Shown here piece by piece: positions 1 to 7,959 of a stretch of DNA of 30,923 bases. The first letter of the stretch is position 1, and the number at the start of each line of letters is the position of its first letter. The notes beneath the pieces are model-generated. The model saw only the letters and a list, made by a program, of their open reading frames with translations. It made no database searches and was not told the origin of the DNA. Made by a program: the position numbers and the translations under genes. Origin of the DNA: DASZGI01 sp035938995 (GTDB lineage Bacteria; Actinomycetota; Actinomycetes; Streptomycetales; Catenulisporaceae); NCBI RefSeq assembly GCF_035938995.1, contig NZ_DASZGI010000319.1, forward strand, positions 1 to 30,923. The letters run 5' to 3'.

Positions 1-50
1 TCTCGCGCGATATCAGCGATCCGGACCAGGTGGTCCGGGTCTTCGGCCAT
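1..50 (-). CDS. N-terminus of a probable DNA-binding protein (cut by window edge)
   Basis: Only 16 codons lie in the window, reading MAEDPDHLVRIADIAR on the minus strand. The ATG at 50 is preceded by GAGGAG about six bases upstream, so this start is well supported. The phrase LVRIADIAR resembles the first helix of small helix-turn-helix proteins (AlpA/excisionase-like or similar regulators), but 16 residues cannot settle the family. The two operator-like palindromes just upstream (69-85 and 102-118) fit an autoregulated DNA-binding protein. That a gene starts here is fairly sure; its function is a guess. Confidence 0.6.
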   Translation of the reverse strand, partial: MAEDPDHLVRIADIAR

Positions 51-68
51 GCCAGCTCCTCGTGAAAT

Positions 69-118
69 CTACACTTCGGGTGCAAGTTCTCGGGGCGAAA
101 ACTACACCCGGAGTGTAG
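69..118. promoter_or_regulatory. Paired operator palindromes CTACAC-N5-GTGTAG
   Basis: Site 102-118 is a perfect inverted repeat, CTACAC-CCGGA-GTGTAG. Site 69-85 is a degraded copy, CTACAC-TTCGG-GTGCAA. Their centres are 33 bp apart, about three helical turns, so two dimers would sit on one face of the DNA. The pair lies between 20 and 70 bp upstream of the minus-strand start at 50, the usual place for an autorepressor operator. No plus-strand gene that could share the sites is evident. Confidence 0.6.
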
Positions 119-589
119 ATTTCTGCGAACCTGCTTACCCCGTGTGCTCGGCGCTTGCCCATGGACGACGATACTTGACGCGCCGTCGACGGTGGTCGGG
201 CCGGTGGGGTATGGGCGTTGTCGTGTGCGGTAGTGGCTCCGGAGCATCGTCGGCTTGCTGCTGGTTTTCACCTCGGCTGCGACCGCTCGCCGAGCCTGCG
301 ACGGGACTGCGGGTGTGTCAGCGCCGACTGGCCCGGAGTGGAGGGCCGTCAAGGCCCGCAGCGAGGAGCCGGGTCGCGGCGTTGCCGCGGAGCGGCGGGA
401 GGGCGGGCGGGCATCAGATCCGGCGGACGCCGGCCCGGCGCGCGCGGACCGGCGAGCGCGGCGAGCCGGGAGCACGCGCATCGTGGACCGCAACCCACAA
501 GTGGACCGCCCCGAAGGGCCCGGGGCGGGAGCGCGGCGGGTTGGGAGTTGGGGATTAGCTGACGGTGCCGTCGGTGGTGATCAGGCCAG
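119..589. other. About 470 bp without a supported gene
   Basis: This GC-rich stretch has several open frames on the plus strand, which is expected at this base composition. The frame beginning near 255 has a fairly GC-rich third position and a short hydrophobic start, but it has no convincing start codon, no ribosome site and no recognisable domain, and it would run through the msrA 3' end. I see no RNA gene. It may be leader or decayed sequence. Confidence 0.4.
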
Positions 590-605
590 TGGGGCAGGAG
601 CCCCA
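590..605 (-). terminator. Hairpin downstream of msrA
   Basis: TGGGGC-AGGA-GCCCCA forms a perfect 6-bp stem with a 4-base loop, 16 bases beyond the msrA stop codon. There is no U-tract, which is common for actinobacterial terminators. The position supports a role in ending msrA transcription. Confidence 0.4.
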
Positions 606-621
606 GACGCCTTCGGCGGAG

Positions 622-1287
622 TCACTCGGCCTTGGCCAGACCGACGGGGCAGGCCACGCCGGTGCCGCCGAGGCCGCAGTAGCCGTCCGGGTTCTTGGCG
701 TCGGAGAGGTACTGCTGGTGGTAGTCCTCGGCGTAGTAGAACTCGGTGGCGGGCTCGATGGTGGTGGTGATCGGCTTGTGGCCGGCCTTGCTCAGGACCT
801 CCTGATAGGCGGCCTTGCTGGCCTCGGCGGCCTTGCGCTGGGCCTCGGTGAAGTACTGGATCACCGAGCGGTACTGGGTGCCGGCATCGTTGCCCTGGCG
901 GTTGCCCTGGGTCGGGTCGTGGGACTCCCAGAAGACCTTGAGCAGCTGCTCGTAGGACACCTCGGCCGGGTTGTAGACCACCCGGACTACCTCAGCGTGG
1001 CCGGTTTGGCCGGAACAGACTTCCTCGTAGGTCGGGTTGGGGGTCACGCCGCCCGCGTAGCCCACCGCGGTGGAGTACACATCGTCGACCCACCAGAACT
1101 TGCGCTCGGCGCCCCAGAAGCAGCCCAGGCCGAAGACCGCCTGCTCATAGCCCTCGGGCAGGCCCTCGATCGGCGTGCCGAGCACCGTGTGCTTTCCGGC
1201 CAGCGCGAACGGACGGTTGGCGCGGCCGGGCAGCGCCTCCGCGGCGGTCGGGAGACGGTCCTTGAACGGGTTCAAGAAGCGGAACAC
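622..1287 (-). CDS. msrA: Peptide-methionine (S)-S-oxide reductase MsrA
   Basis: The 221-residue product reduces methionine-S-sulfoxide in proteins and free methionine, a cytosolic repair activity. The catalytic motif GCFWGAE is present with the nucleophile at Cys56. The C-terminus reads GYCGLGGTGVACP and carries the resolving cysteines. The body contains the family phrases VGYAGG, YEEVCSGQTGHAEVV and DPTQGNRQGNDAGTQYRS (in one run residue by residue, so the domain is complete). The start chosen is GTG at 1287, because AGAGGAGGACCC lies directly upstream and the protein then begins FRFLNPFKDRLP, typical of actinobacterial MsrA. It is transcribed alone, away from the small membrane-protein gene. 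Confidence 0.95.
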   Translation of the reverse strand: MFRFLNPFKDRLPTAAEALPGRANRPFALAGKHTVLGTPIEGLPEGYEQAVFGLGCFWGAERKFWWVDDVYSTAVGYAGGVTPNPTYEEVCSGQTGHAEVVRVVYNPAEVSYEQLLKVFWESHDPTQGNRQGNDAGTQYRSVIQYFTEAQRKAAEASKAAYQEVLSKAGHKPITTTIEPATEFYYAEDYHQQYLSDAKNPDGYCGLGGTGVACPVGLAKAE

Positions 1288-1402
1288 GGGTCCTCCTCTG
1301 TGTCGCTTGGTGAACGTATGGGGGCGGTCCGGGATTCCTTTGCCTCGTTTCCCGCATGCGGTGGGGCCAGAGCGGAGAGACGATGCCAAAGGAGGAACCA
1401 CC

Positions 1403-1639
1403 ATGCTGTCGATCACAGGAGCGGGGGGACACCTCGAGGCCGCGCTGCCGGGGGAGTGGGCGGCGTTGGTGCTGGCCGTGGGGCTGCTGGGGGTCTTCGG
1501 CGGCTTGATCTTGGTGGCTGCCAGCGTCCACCACTCGCGGCTGGCGGCGCGGCGGGCACGTTTGCGGGCACGGGCACGGGCGCGCGGGGCTTGGGCTGCG
1601 CCGCGCGGTGGGCCGTCCGATCGGTATGTCCACCGCTGA
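1403..1639 (+). CDS. Small single-pass membrane protein, unknown function
   Basis: A 78-residue protein begins at an ATG preceded by AAAGGAGG, one of the best ribosome sites in the window. Residues about 18-42 form one hydrophobic segment rich in Leu, Val and Gly. It is followed by a very basic tail containing repeated Arg-Ala, which by the positive-inside rule should be cytoplasmic. I do not recognise a family. It ends 25 bp before the trans-sulfuration gene, but that gene has its own promoter signature, so the two need not be co-transcribed. The start and the membrane segment are well supported; the function is unknown. Confidence 0.75.
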   Translation: MLSITGAGGHLEAALPGEWAALVLAVGLLGVFGGLILVAASVHHSRLAARRARLRARARARGAWAAPRGGPSDRYVHR

Positions 1640-1652
1640 GCGCCTCGCGGCA

Positions 1653-1667
1653 TAGCCTGAATCCATG
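1653..1667 (+). promoter_or_regulatory. Leaderless-type -10 element of the trans-sulfuration gene
   Basis: TAGCCT (1653-1658) is followed by exactly six bases and then ATG at 1665. This places the expected transcription start on the A of the start codon. No Shine-Dalgarno sequence is present. The string TAGCCTGAA-N2-CATG recurs upstream of the threonine ammonia-lyase gene. Confidence 0.6.
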
Positions 1668-2831
1668 ACGAAGGCGAACCGATCCGGAGAGCCGCTGGGC
1701 TTCTCCTCACTGGCGATCCACGCGGGCCAGGAACCCGACCCGCTCACGGGCGCGGTAGTCCCGCCCATCTACCAGGTGTCCACCTATAAACAGGACGGGG
1801 TCGGCGGCCTGCGCGGCGGCTATGAATACTCGCGCTCCGCGAACCCGACCCGCACGGCTTTGGAGGAGTGCCTCGCGGCGATCGAGGCCGGGCGGCGCGG
1901 GCTGGCCTTTGCGTCAGGGCTCGCGGCGGAGGACTGCCTTCTGCGGTCGGTGTGCGCTCCAGGGGACCACGTCGTCATTCCGAGCGATGCTTATGGGGGC
2001 ACGTTCCGCCTGTTCGGGAAGGTGTACCAGCGGTGGGGCGTGGAGTGGACGGCGGTTGACCTGGCGGACCTGGCGGCGGTGCGTGCGGCGGTGCGGCCTG
2101 GAAAGACTCGGGCGATCTGGGTCGAGACGCCGTCGAACCCTTTGCTGGGGGTGAGCGACATCGCGGCGCTTGCCGGGATCGCGCGGGAAGCCGGGGCGCT
2201 GCTGGTTGTCGATAACACGTTCGCGACGCCTTACCTGCAGCAGCCGCTGACTCTCGGCGCGGATGTGGTGGTGCACTCGACCACAAAGTACATCGGCGGC
2301 CATTCGGACGTGGTCGGCGGGGCGCTCGTGGTCGCCGATCCGGAACTCGGCGAGCGGCTGGCCTTCCATCAGAACGCGATGGGGGCGGTGGCGGGACCGT
2401 TCGATGCCTGGCTTACCCTGCGCGGTATCAAGACACTGTCGGTGCGGATGGACCGGCACTGCGCCAACGCCGAGGCGGTCGCGCGCATGCTCGAGGCCCA
2501 CCCCAAGGTATCCGAGGTCTACTATCCGGGCCTGGAATCCCACCCGGGCCACGAGATCGCGGCGAAGCAGATGCGCGGCTTTGGCGGGATGGTCTCCTTC
2601 CGGCACGCCGAAGGGGAGAATGCGGCCGTTGAGGTCTGCGGTCGGACGCGGTTGTTCATCCTGGGCGAGTCGCTGGGCGGCGTGGAGTCGCTGATCGAGC
2701 ACCCCGGACGGATGACACACGCCTCAGCCGCCGGATCTCCGCTCGAAGTCCCCGCTGACCTGGTGCGACTGTCGGTCGGCATCGAGGAGATCGACGATCT
2801 GCTGGCCGATCTCGGGCGGGCATTGGGCTGA
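1665..2831 (+). CDS. metB: Cystathionine gamma-synthase / gamma-lyase family PLP enzyme
   Basis: The 388-residue protein belongs to the Cys/Met-metabolism PLP enzyme family, which acts on cystathionine or O-acylhomoserine in the cytosol. Family phrases include YEYSRSANPTR near the N-terminus, the cofactor-binding region around FASGLAAED, the segment VETPSNP, and HSTTKYIGGHSDVVGG with the Schiff-base lysine at about residue 208. The C-terminal region has SLGGVESLIEHP and RLSVGIEEIDDL. Length is normal. Gamma-synthase and gamma-lyase cannot be reliably separated by eye; the actinobacterial enzymes are often annotated as cystathionine gamma-synthase, so metB is offered as probable. The start is fixed by the leaderless promoter. 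Confidence 0.88.
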   Translation: MTKANRSGEPLGFSSLAIHAGQEPDPLTGAVVPPIYQVSTYKQDGVGGLRGGYEYSRSANPTRTALEECLAAIEAGRRGLAFASGLAAEDCLLRSVCAPGDHVVIPSDAYGGTFRLFGKVYQRWGVEWTAVDLADLAAVRAAVRPGKTRAIWVETPSNPLLGVSDIAALAGIAREAGALLVVDNTFATPYLQQPLTLGADVVVHSTTKYIGGHSDVVGGALVVADPELGERLAFHQNAMGAVAGPFDAWLTLRGIKTLSVRMDRHCANAEAVARMLEAHPKVSEVYYPGLESHPGHEIAAKQMRGFGGMVSFRHAEGENAAVEVCGRTRLFILGESLGGVESLIEHPGRMTHASAAGSPLEVPADLVRLSVGIEEIDDLLADLGRALG

Positions 2832-2861
2832 AACACGCGGCTTGAAACTACAGCCTTGAAA

Positions 2862-2895
2862 CGGCGGGATCACGGCTGCGTGATCCCGCCGCTTT
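2862..2895 (+). terminator. Strong rho-independent-type terminator
   Basis: A perfect 13-bp stem (2862-2874 with 2879-2891, arms CGGCGGGATCACG and CGTGATCCCGCCG) closes on the loop GCTG and is followed by CTTT. It lies 31 bp past the trans-sulfuration stop. Transcription of the next gene appears to restart a few bases later. Confidence 0.85.
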
Positions 2896-2901
2896 GTGTA
2901 G

Positions 2902-2917
2902 TACAGTGCCGCGCGTG
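2902..2917 (+). promoter_or_regulatory. Leaderless-type -10 element of the pseudokinase gene
   Basis: TACAGT (2902-2907) is followed by seven bases and GTG at 2915. No ribosome-binding sequence precedes the start. The element sits just behind the terminator at 2862-2895, so the two genes are insulated from each other. Confidence 0.5.
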
Positions 2918-4651
2918 GTGGGGATTTCAGGCATTGAACAGGGTTCTGTCGTCGCCGAGCGCTACCGGGTGGTCGAGCGGATCAACCGGTTCGCCGTGGC
3001 CGAGCGGAGCCTGACCGGCGTCGAATACGAGTACTGGCTCGCCTTCGACGAGGCACGCGCGGTCGAGGTCTGGCTGCAGATCGGCGCGCTTGGGGACGTG
3101 GCCGCGTCCGGCGCGCAGTTCGCCGGTGCGGTGGCCGCGCTGCGCCGGCTGAACCATCCGGCGATCCCGGCGATCCTGGACTTCGGCGAAATCGAGGTCG
3201 AAGTCGCGGTTGAGGCAGGGGTCGACGCGGCCGGCGGCCCGGCGGATACGGTCGTGGCAGATGTCGGATACGCGGTGCTCGAACCGGTCGAGGGGGAGAG
3301 CCTCGCCGCCCTGCTGATGCGCGGCGCGCTGACCGAGGCCGAAGTGTTCCTCGCCCTGACGGAGATCGCCGAGGCGTTCAAGCTGCTCCACGAGATGGAG
3401 CTGGTGCACGGCCATCTGTCCGCCTACTCCGTCCTGCTCACCGAGCGTGGCGTGGTGCTGATCGACGTGGTGGCGTCGCTCGCGCTGGAGAACGCCTCCG
3501 GCGCCGTTCTGACGCCCGCGGCCGACATCTACGCCTTCGCCTGGCTGATCTGCGTCGCCCTGGCCGGGGTGGAGACGGTCGAGGCCGAGTTCGGGGTCGG
3601 ATTCGACACCGGTTCGAGCCCTGAGGACGAGTACGCCTCCGGGGTGCTGACCGCCGAACTGGTCGAGCGCCGCCGCGCCTGGGCACAGCGGAATCTGGTC
3701 GCGGTCTTCGGGGTCGAGGCCGGGTTGGCCGCGCTCCTGATCGCCGCGCTCGGTGAGTCCGGCGGACGACCGACCGCAGCGGCCCTTGTCAGTGCGCTGC
3801 GGGTTCGCGGGGTCGTCGAGGAGGAAGCGGTCGCGGTGATGGCGGAGGCCGCGGTCGCGGAAGAGGTCGTCGCCGCGGAGGAAGTCGCGGCCGCGGTAGT
3901 GGCAGAGGAGGAAATAGCGGGGGCGGCGGGCGCCGTCATATATGGGGGTATAGAAAGCGCGGGCGCTGTCCAGGCAGAGACCGTCGGCGCGGTGGGTGGC
4001 GGCGCAGCCGTCGCGACGATGGCCGTCGGCGCGGAACTCGGCGCCGGCGCGTACCCGGAGACCGTGCCGCCGAGCGGTCCGACACGGCATCGCCGACCCA
4101 AGTCAGCCCTCTACGCCGCCGTCGCGATCGTGATCATCATCGCCGTGGCGGTCATCTGGGGCCTGTCCGCCCGCAAGCCCGCAACCTCGGCGAGCCCGGC
4201 GAACTCCGCCGGTCCCTCGTCCGCGGCGGCATCGCCCAGCGACTCGGCGGGTACCTCGAGCGCACCGGAGGGCGTCGCGAGCCCGAGCGCCAGCGCGGCC
4301 GCAAGCAGCGCGGCGGCGTCGCCGTCAGCATCCGCAGTCGCCAACACCGGTCCGTCTGCCAGCACCAGCCCCGGCGTGCTCGCCACCGCTCCCACCTCGC
4401 CTTCGCAAGCGCTCCAGCAGGTGCAGCAGGCCGTCTCGCAGGCTCAGGCCGCTGGGCAGATCCCGAGCCAGGCTCAGGGATCGCTGAATCAGGCGATCGG
4501 CACACTCCAGCAGGAGATCTCCTCAGGCGGTTCCGTGCAGCAAGGTGTCACCCAGCTGCGCCAGGCGCTGAGCTCGCCCGGGCTGTCGCAGACGCTGGTC
4601 TCGCAGATCAATAGCCTGATCCAATACCTGGCGGGGACCTCGGGCAGCTGA
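2915..4651 (+). CDS. Membrane-anchored Ser/Thr pseudokinase-like protein
   Basis: A 578-residue protein. Residues about 10-280 follow a bacterial Ser/Thr kinase lobe order (AERYRVVERI near the N-terminus, then LRRLNHPAIP and LLHEMELVHGHLSAYSVLL), but the key residues are missing. The beta-3 lysine region reads AVEVW, the HRD motif is HGH (about 165-167), and the DFG position reads IDVV (Asp about 184). An acidic Ala-Val-Glu-rich stretch follows, then one membrane helix at about 397-419. The outer part is Ser/Ala/Pro-rich and ends in a Gln-rich, probably helical segment of about 80 residues, with no PASTA repeats. This suggests a signalling scaffold resembling MviN-type or other actinobacterial pseudokinases. 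GTG 2915 was chosen from promoter spacing; GTG 2918 is possible. It converges on the next gene with a gap of three bases. Confidence 0.8.
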   Translation: MVGISGIEQGSVVAERYRVVERINRFAVAERSLTGVEYEYWLAFDEARAVEVWLQIGALGDVAASGAQFAGAVAALRRLNHPAIPAILDFGEIEVEVAVEAGVDAAGGPADTVVADVGYAVLEPVEGESLAALLMRGALTEAEVFLALTEIAEAFKLLHEMELVHGHLSAYSVLLTERGVVLIDVVASLALENASGAVLTPAADIYAFAWLICVALAGVETVEAEFGVGFDTGSSPEDEYASGVLTAELVERRRAWAQRNLVAVFGVEAGLAALLIAALGESGGRPTAAALVSALRVRGVVEEEAVAVMAEAAVAEEVVAAEEVAAAVVAEEEIAGAAGAVIYGGIESAGAVQAETVGAVGGGAAVATMAVGAELGAGAYPETVPPSGPTRHRRPKSALYAAVAIVIIIAVAVIWGLSARKPATSASPANSAGPSSAAASPSDSAGTSSAPEGVASPSASAAASSAAASPSASAVANTGPSASTSPGVLATAPTSPSQALQQVQQAVSQAQAAGQIPSQAQGSLNQAIGTLQQEISSGGSVQQGVTQLRQALSSPGLSQTLVSQINSLIQYLAGTSGS

Positions 4652-4654
4652 CGC

Positions 4655-6022
4655 TCAGCCCGCCTCACTCCAGCGTTGCAGCGCGGTGAGAAGCAGGCGG
4701 TGCGCCGGCTCCAGGTCGGCGGCCGCCCCGCCGTCCGCGATCTGAGCGGTGAGCTGGACCGCCCGCAAGAGCGCGGGGCGCGGGACGTCCCTCAGCGTCG
4801 TGTCCAGCAGCGCCCGGGACAACGCCTCGAAAGCGTCGCGTACGGGTGCTGATTCATCGGTCAACCGCGCGGTCTCCTCGAGTTCCTTGAGGCACAACAG
4901 CGCCTCGGCGTCTTCGGATGGCGCGGGCATGTCGAACGCGTCCACCTGAGGGCAGCCGCCGGAGACGGTCGACGCGGCCTCGAACATGTTGATCAAGGGG
5001 CTGATCCCGCCGGCAGTGCGCGGGTCATACAGCGCAGGGAACGGCGTGCGCTCGTACCCGCTTTCGTATCCGGCTATGTAGATCGGCGACTGCGACCGCG
5101 TCTCGACGATCATGCCGAGCGCCAGGTCCAGCAGATTGACCGGCCAGCCCAGATCCCGTATGGCGTGCATGCGCACCACGTCCGCGCGGCCACCGAGCCC
5201 AGAGGTCAGCAACAGCTGCGCGGACTCCGTAGCGGACTGGACGTAGAAGTCGATGTCAGTGCCGTGCAGCCGGAGAACGCCGCTCTTGCACCATCGGCGC
5301 AGCCGCTGCGCGATGATCGAATTGTCGACGACGTGGGTGAAACGGGCGGCGCTGATCCGGCTCGCCCCGCATGCGGCGGCGCGGGCCGTCAGCCACTCGG
5401 CCGCGCGCTTCGAGGCCGCGTACACATCGGGCGAATACGGGCGCAGGGCCTTACCGGTCGAGGCGACCACCACGTCCGGGACCTCACGCTCGACAGCCAG
5501 TTCGAGCACGTTGCGGGTACCGAGGATGTTCGTGGTGACGGTGCGGTGCACCTCGATCTCAGCGAGGCTCGGATTGCGCTGCGCGGCGAGGTGGAACACC
5601 ACCTGCGGTCGCGTCCGCGCGAAGACCTCAGCCAGTGCCGCCTTGTTGCGTATGTCCGCAAGCTGGTATTCAGCGTCGGGCAGCCGACGTCGTGGCGGGG
5701 TCGCTCCGCGGCTCACACTGACCAGGCGCCGAGGGCCGAGCCGGGCCAGCTGCTCCATCAGCATCGAGCCGATGCATCCGGTGCCGCCGGTGACCAGAAC
5801 GTCCCGACCGCCGATCCACTCGGCCGCTTTCGCGTGGGAGACCTCGATCTCCCGCTCGCGCACCGCCTGGAACCGCTGATACTCCTGGTGTGCCCCGGGT
5901 CGCACGGCGCAAAGCGCCTGAGTCAGGGTCCGAAGAGACAAGGTCTCGCGGGCGTCGAGCGCGCCCCGGCCCTCGGGAACCGCCTCGCGCATGGTCGCGA
6001 CGACGGCGTCGGCGCTCTCCAC
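4655..6022 (-). CDS. NAD(P)-dependent sugar epimerase/dehydratase (CapD/Polysacc_synt_2-like)
   Basis: The 455-residue protein has an extended short-chain dehydrogenase domain. The dinucleotide loop is GGTGCIG at 79-85, the acidic cofactor region reads LADIRN, LAAQRNP lies at 146-151, and the catalytic residues are Ser188/Thr189, Tyr201 and Lys205 (YAASK). This is the pattern of CapD-type sugar nucleotide 4,6-dehydratases and 5-epimerases of polysaccharide synthesis. About 70 residues precede the Rossmann fold and about 130 follow it; both look specific to this protein. It diverges from the glycosyltransferase operon across 206 bp, so it plausibly supplies an activated sugar. The start is GTG at 6022 with GAGGGGG upstream; ATG at 5992 is an alternative. 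The substrate is unknown. Confidence 0.85.
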   Translation of the reverse strand: MESADAVVATMREAVPEGRGALDARETLSLRTLTQALCAVRPGAHQEYQRFQAVREREIEVSHAKAAEWIGGRDVLVTGGTGCIGSMLMEQLARLGPRRLVSVSRGATPPRRRLPDAEYQLADIRNKAALAEVFARTRPQVVFHLAAQRNPSLAEIEVHRTVTTNILGTRNVLELAVEREVPDVVVASTGKALRPYSPDVYAASKRAAEWLTARAAACGASRISAARFTHVVDNSIIAQRLRRWCKSGVLRLHGTDIDFYVQSATESAQLLLTSGLGGRADVVRMHAIRDLGWPVNLLDLALGMIVETRSQSPIYIAGYESGYERTPFPALYDPRTAGGISPLINMFEAASTVSGGCPQVDAFDMPAPSEDAEALLCLKELEETARLTDESAPVRDAFEALSRALLDTTLRDVPRPALLRAVQLTAQIADGGAAADLEPAHRLLLTALQRWSEAG

Positions 6023-6228
6023 CCAGCCCCCTCATACCACGTTGTTCATCGGTTGGGGTCATCGGGGCTCTTCGAGTCGACCGGGGCTATACGACGGCTG
6101 TGTGATCGCGCTGCGATGTTCGAAGAGCAGCGATGCCGGTGATTCTTACGCCTCCCGCCGGGGAATTTCAACCCGATCCGGAATTTACCTCTCCGCTCTA
6201 TCCGGGCGGTTCTGCAGGGGGATAGCAT
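6023..6228. promoter_or_regulatory. Divergent promoter region of the polysaccharide locus
   Basis: This 206-bp gap is more AT-rich than its surroundings. It holds a spaced inverted repeat, GCTCTTCGA (6067-6075) with TCGAAGAGC (6120-6128), and two direct copies of GGAATTT (6162-6168 and 6180-6186), 18 bp apart and about 45-65 bp upstream of the plus-strand start. TATACG near 6089 could serve as a -10 element. AGGGGG at 6216-6221 is the ribosome site for the GTG at 6229. Confidence 0.45.
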
Positions 6229-7959
6229 GTGCGCGCCGTCCGTGCCCTCAAGGTCACACAGAGGGATGACGACGGCTGGAACAGCGCGGACTGGGAAGGG
6301 CCTTGGCACGTGGCTGAGTTCGTCGAGGGCCGACCGGGCGCACCGGTGAGTCATCGCACTGATTACGCAGCGGGATTTCCCCAGCGAGCGAATGCATTTA
6401 GCGGCTCTGCGCTGGTGCCTGAATCCGGTCTTTCCGAAGTCTTTACCGGATTGCCCAATCCGCCTGCCGATCACGAGAAATACCTGTACGTCAGGCGCAA
6501 CCTGTGGATCCTCGCGGGATGTTCGACGCTGAGCTTCATCGCCCTGCTCACCAGCCAGATGCGCATGGCGATGATCTCGCCCTGGTTCTGGGCCTACGTG
6601 CCGTTCCTGATCTTCACGATCCTCTACTTCCTGATATCCATGGTGGTGACCATCGGCACCCCCGACTTCGACCTGGAGGGGCACCAGAACCTGGTGCGCT
6701 CGTGGCGGCCCGCGGTGTACCCGGCCGTGGACGTGCTCCTGCCGGTCTGCGGCGAGCCGGTGGCGGTGCTGCGTAACACCTGGACGCACGTCGCACGAAT
6801 GGCCGAACGCTACCCGGGCACGGTCACCGCGTTCGTGCTCGACGACTCCAGCAGCACGGAGCTGCGCCGGATGGCCCGCGAATTCGGGTTCGTCTACGCC
6901 GGGCGGCCGAACCGCGGCTGGTACAAGAAGGCCGGCAACCTGCTGTACGGCTATCGCGTCACGCACGCCGAGTTCATCCTGCTGCTCGACGCCGACTTCG
7001 CCCCCCGGCCCGACATGCTCGACGAGACGCTGCCGCACATGATGGCCGACCCGACGCTCGGGATCGTGCAGACCCCGCAGTTCTTCCGGGTCCTGGACCA
7101 CCAGAACTGGCTGGAGCGCGGCGCCGGGGCGGTGCAAGAGCTCTTCTACCGTTCCGTGCAGACCTCCCTGTCCCACTACGACGGCGCGATCTGCGTGGGC
7201 ACCTGCGCCCTCTACCGCCGCGCCGCCCTGGACGACAACGGCGGAATGACCCTGATCGAGCACTCCGAGGACGTGCACACCGGATTCGACCTCTACCTGC
7301 GCGGCTGGCGGTTGAAGTACCTGCCGATCGCGCTGTCCGCCGGGGTCTGCCCGGACAACGTGCCGGCCTACGTCAACCAGCAGTACCGCTGGTGCTCCGG
7401 CAACATGAGCATGCTCGGCAGCAGCAAGTTCTGGAAGTCGAAGCTCCCGCTGCGGGTCCGGCTCAGCTATCTGTCCGGCTTCTTCTACTACGTGCACACG
7501 GCGCTGCTCACCTTCATCGCGCCGGCGATCCCCGTCGCCCTGCTCGCCTTCCTGCCCGGTGACATGCGTCTCAGCAACCTGATCTACGTGGTGCCGGGGC
7601 TGGTCTACGCCGGGGTCGTCTTCCCGATGTGGCACAAGGCGCCGTACCGGCTCGAGGCCTTCGCCTGCCGGATGGTCTACGGCTGGGCGCACGTCTTCAC
7701 CATCTGGGACGTGCTTCGCAAGAACCGCATGGGCTGGCAACCCACAGGCACGTCGGCGAAGAAACAGGGCCGCAACCGCCGCTTCTGGATCGGCATGCTC
7801 GGCTGGACCATGACGACCGCGATCGCCTGGGTCGGGCTGGCGCTGTGGCGGATGCTCGACGGCCATCCCATGGACTACGCCGTGCTCCTCGCCGCAGGGC
7901 TCTTCTACGCAGTGACCGCCGGACGCGTGCTGTACCGGCCGAGGATCACGGTCTCGTGA
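6229..7959 (+). CDS. Processive family 2 glycosyltransferase (cellulose synthase-like)
   Basis: A 576-residue inner-membrane polysaccharide synthase with every hallmark of processive GT2 enzymes: DD at 205-206, DAD at 254-256, an SED acceptor-site motif (Glu347-Asp348) and QQYRW at 384-388. Two membrane helices precede the catalytic domain (about 85-140) and about four follow it. There is no PilZ domain. Family knowledge says such enzymes polymerise UDP- or GDP-sugars and export the chain through their own membrane channel. Neighbours suggest a beta-mannan or other hexose polymer, but the sugar cannot be read from the sequence. The stop overlaps the next start as GTGA, so translation is probably coupled. 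The start is GTG 6229 behind AGGGGG. Confidence 0.92.
   Translation: MRAVRALKVTQRDDDGWNSADWEGPWHVAEFVEGRPGAPVSHRTDYAAGFPQRANAFSGSALVPESGLSEVFTGLPNPPADHEKYLYVRRNLWILAGCSTLSFIALLTSQMRMAMISPWFWAYVPFLIFTILYFLISMVVTIGTPDFDLEGHQNLVRSWRPAVYPAVDVLLPVCGEPVAVLRNTWTHVARMAERYPGTVTAFVLDDSSSTELRRMAREFGFVYAGRPNRGWYKKAGNLLYGYRVTHAEFILLLDADFAPRPDMLDETLPHMMADPTLGIVQTPQFFRVLDHQNWLERGAGAVQELFYRSVQTSLSHYDGAICVGTCALYRRAALDDNGGMTLIEHSEDVHTGFDLYLRGWRLKYLPIALSAGVCPDNVPAYVNQQYRWCSGNMSMLGSSKFWKSKLPLRVRLSYLSGFFYYVHTALLTFIAPAIPVALLAFLPGDMRLSNLIYVVPGLVYAGVVFPMWHKAPYRLEAFACRMVYGWAHVFTIWDVLRKNRMGWQPTGTSAKKQGRNRRFWIGMLGWTMTTAIAWVGLALWRMLDGHPMDYAVLLAAGLFYAVTAGRVLYRPRITVS

Noticed and set aside
255..770. Possible small exported protein on the plus strand near the left end
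   Set aside because: No convincing start codon or ribosome site, no domain, and it would run through the 3' end of msrA. An in-frame stop at 231 removes the upstream start.
7629..7955. N-terminal extension of the GH26-like protein
   Set aside because: The frame is open but lies inside the synthase gene; the GTG at 7956 begins a signal peptide with a lipobox, so the upstream part is not coding in this frame.
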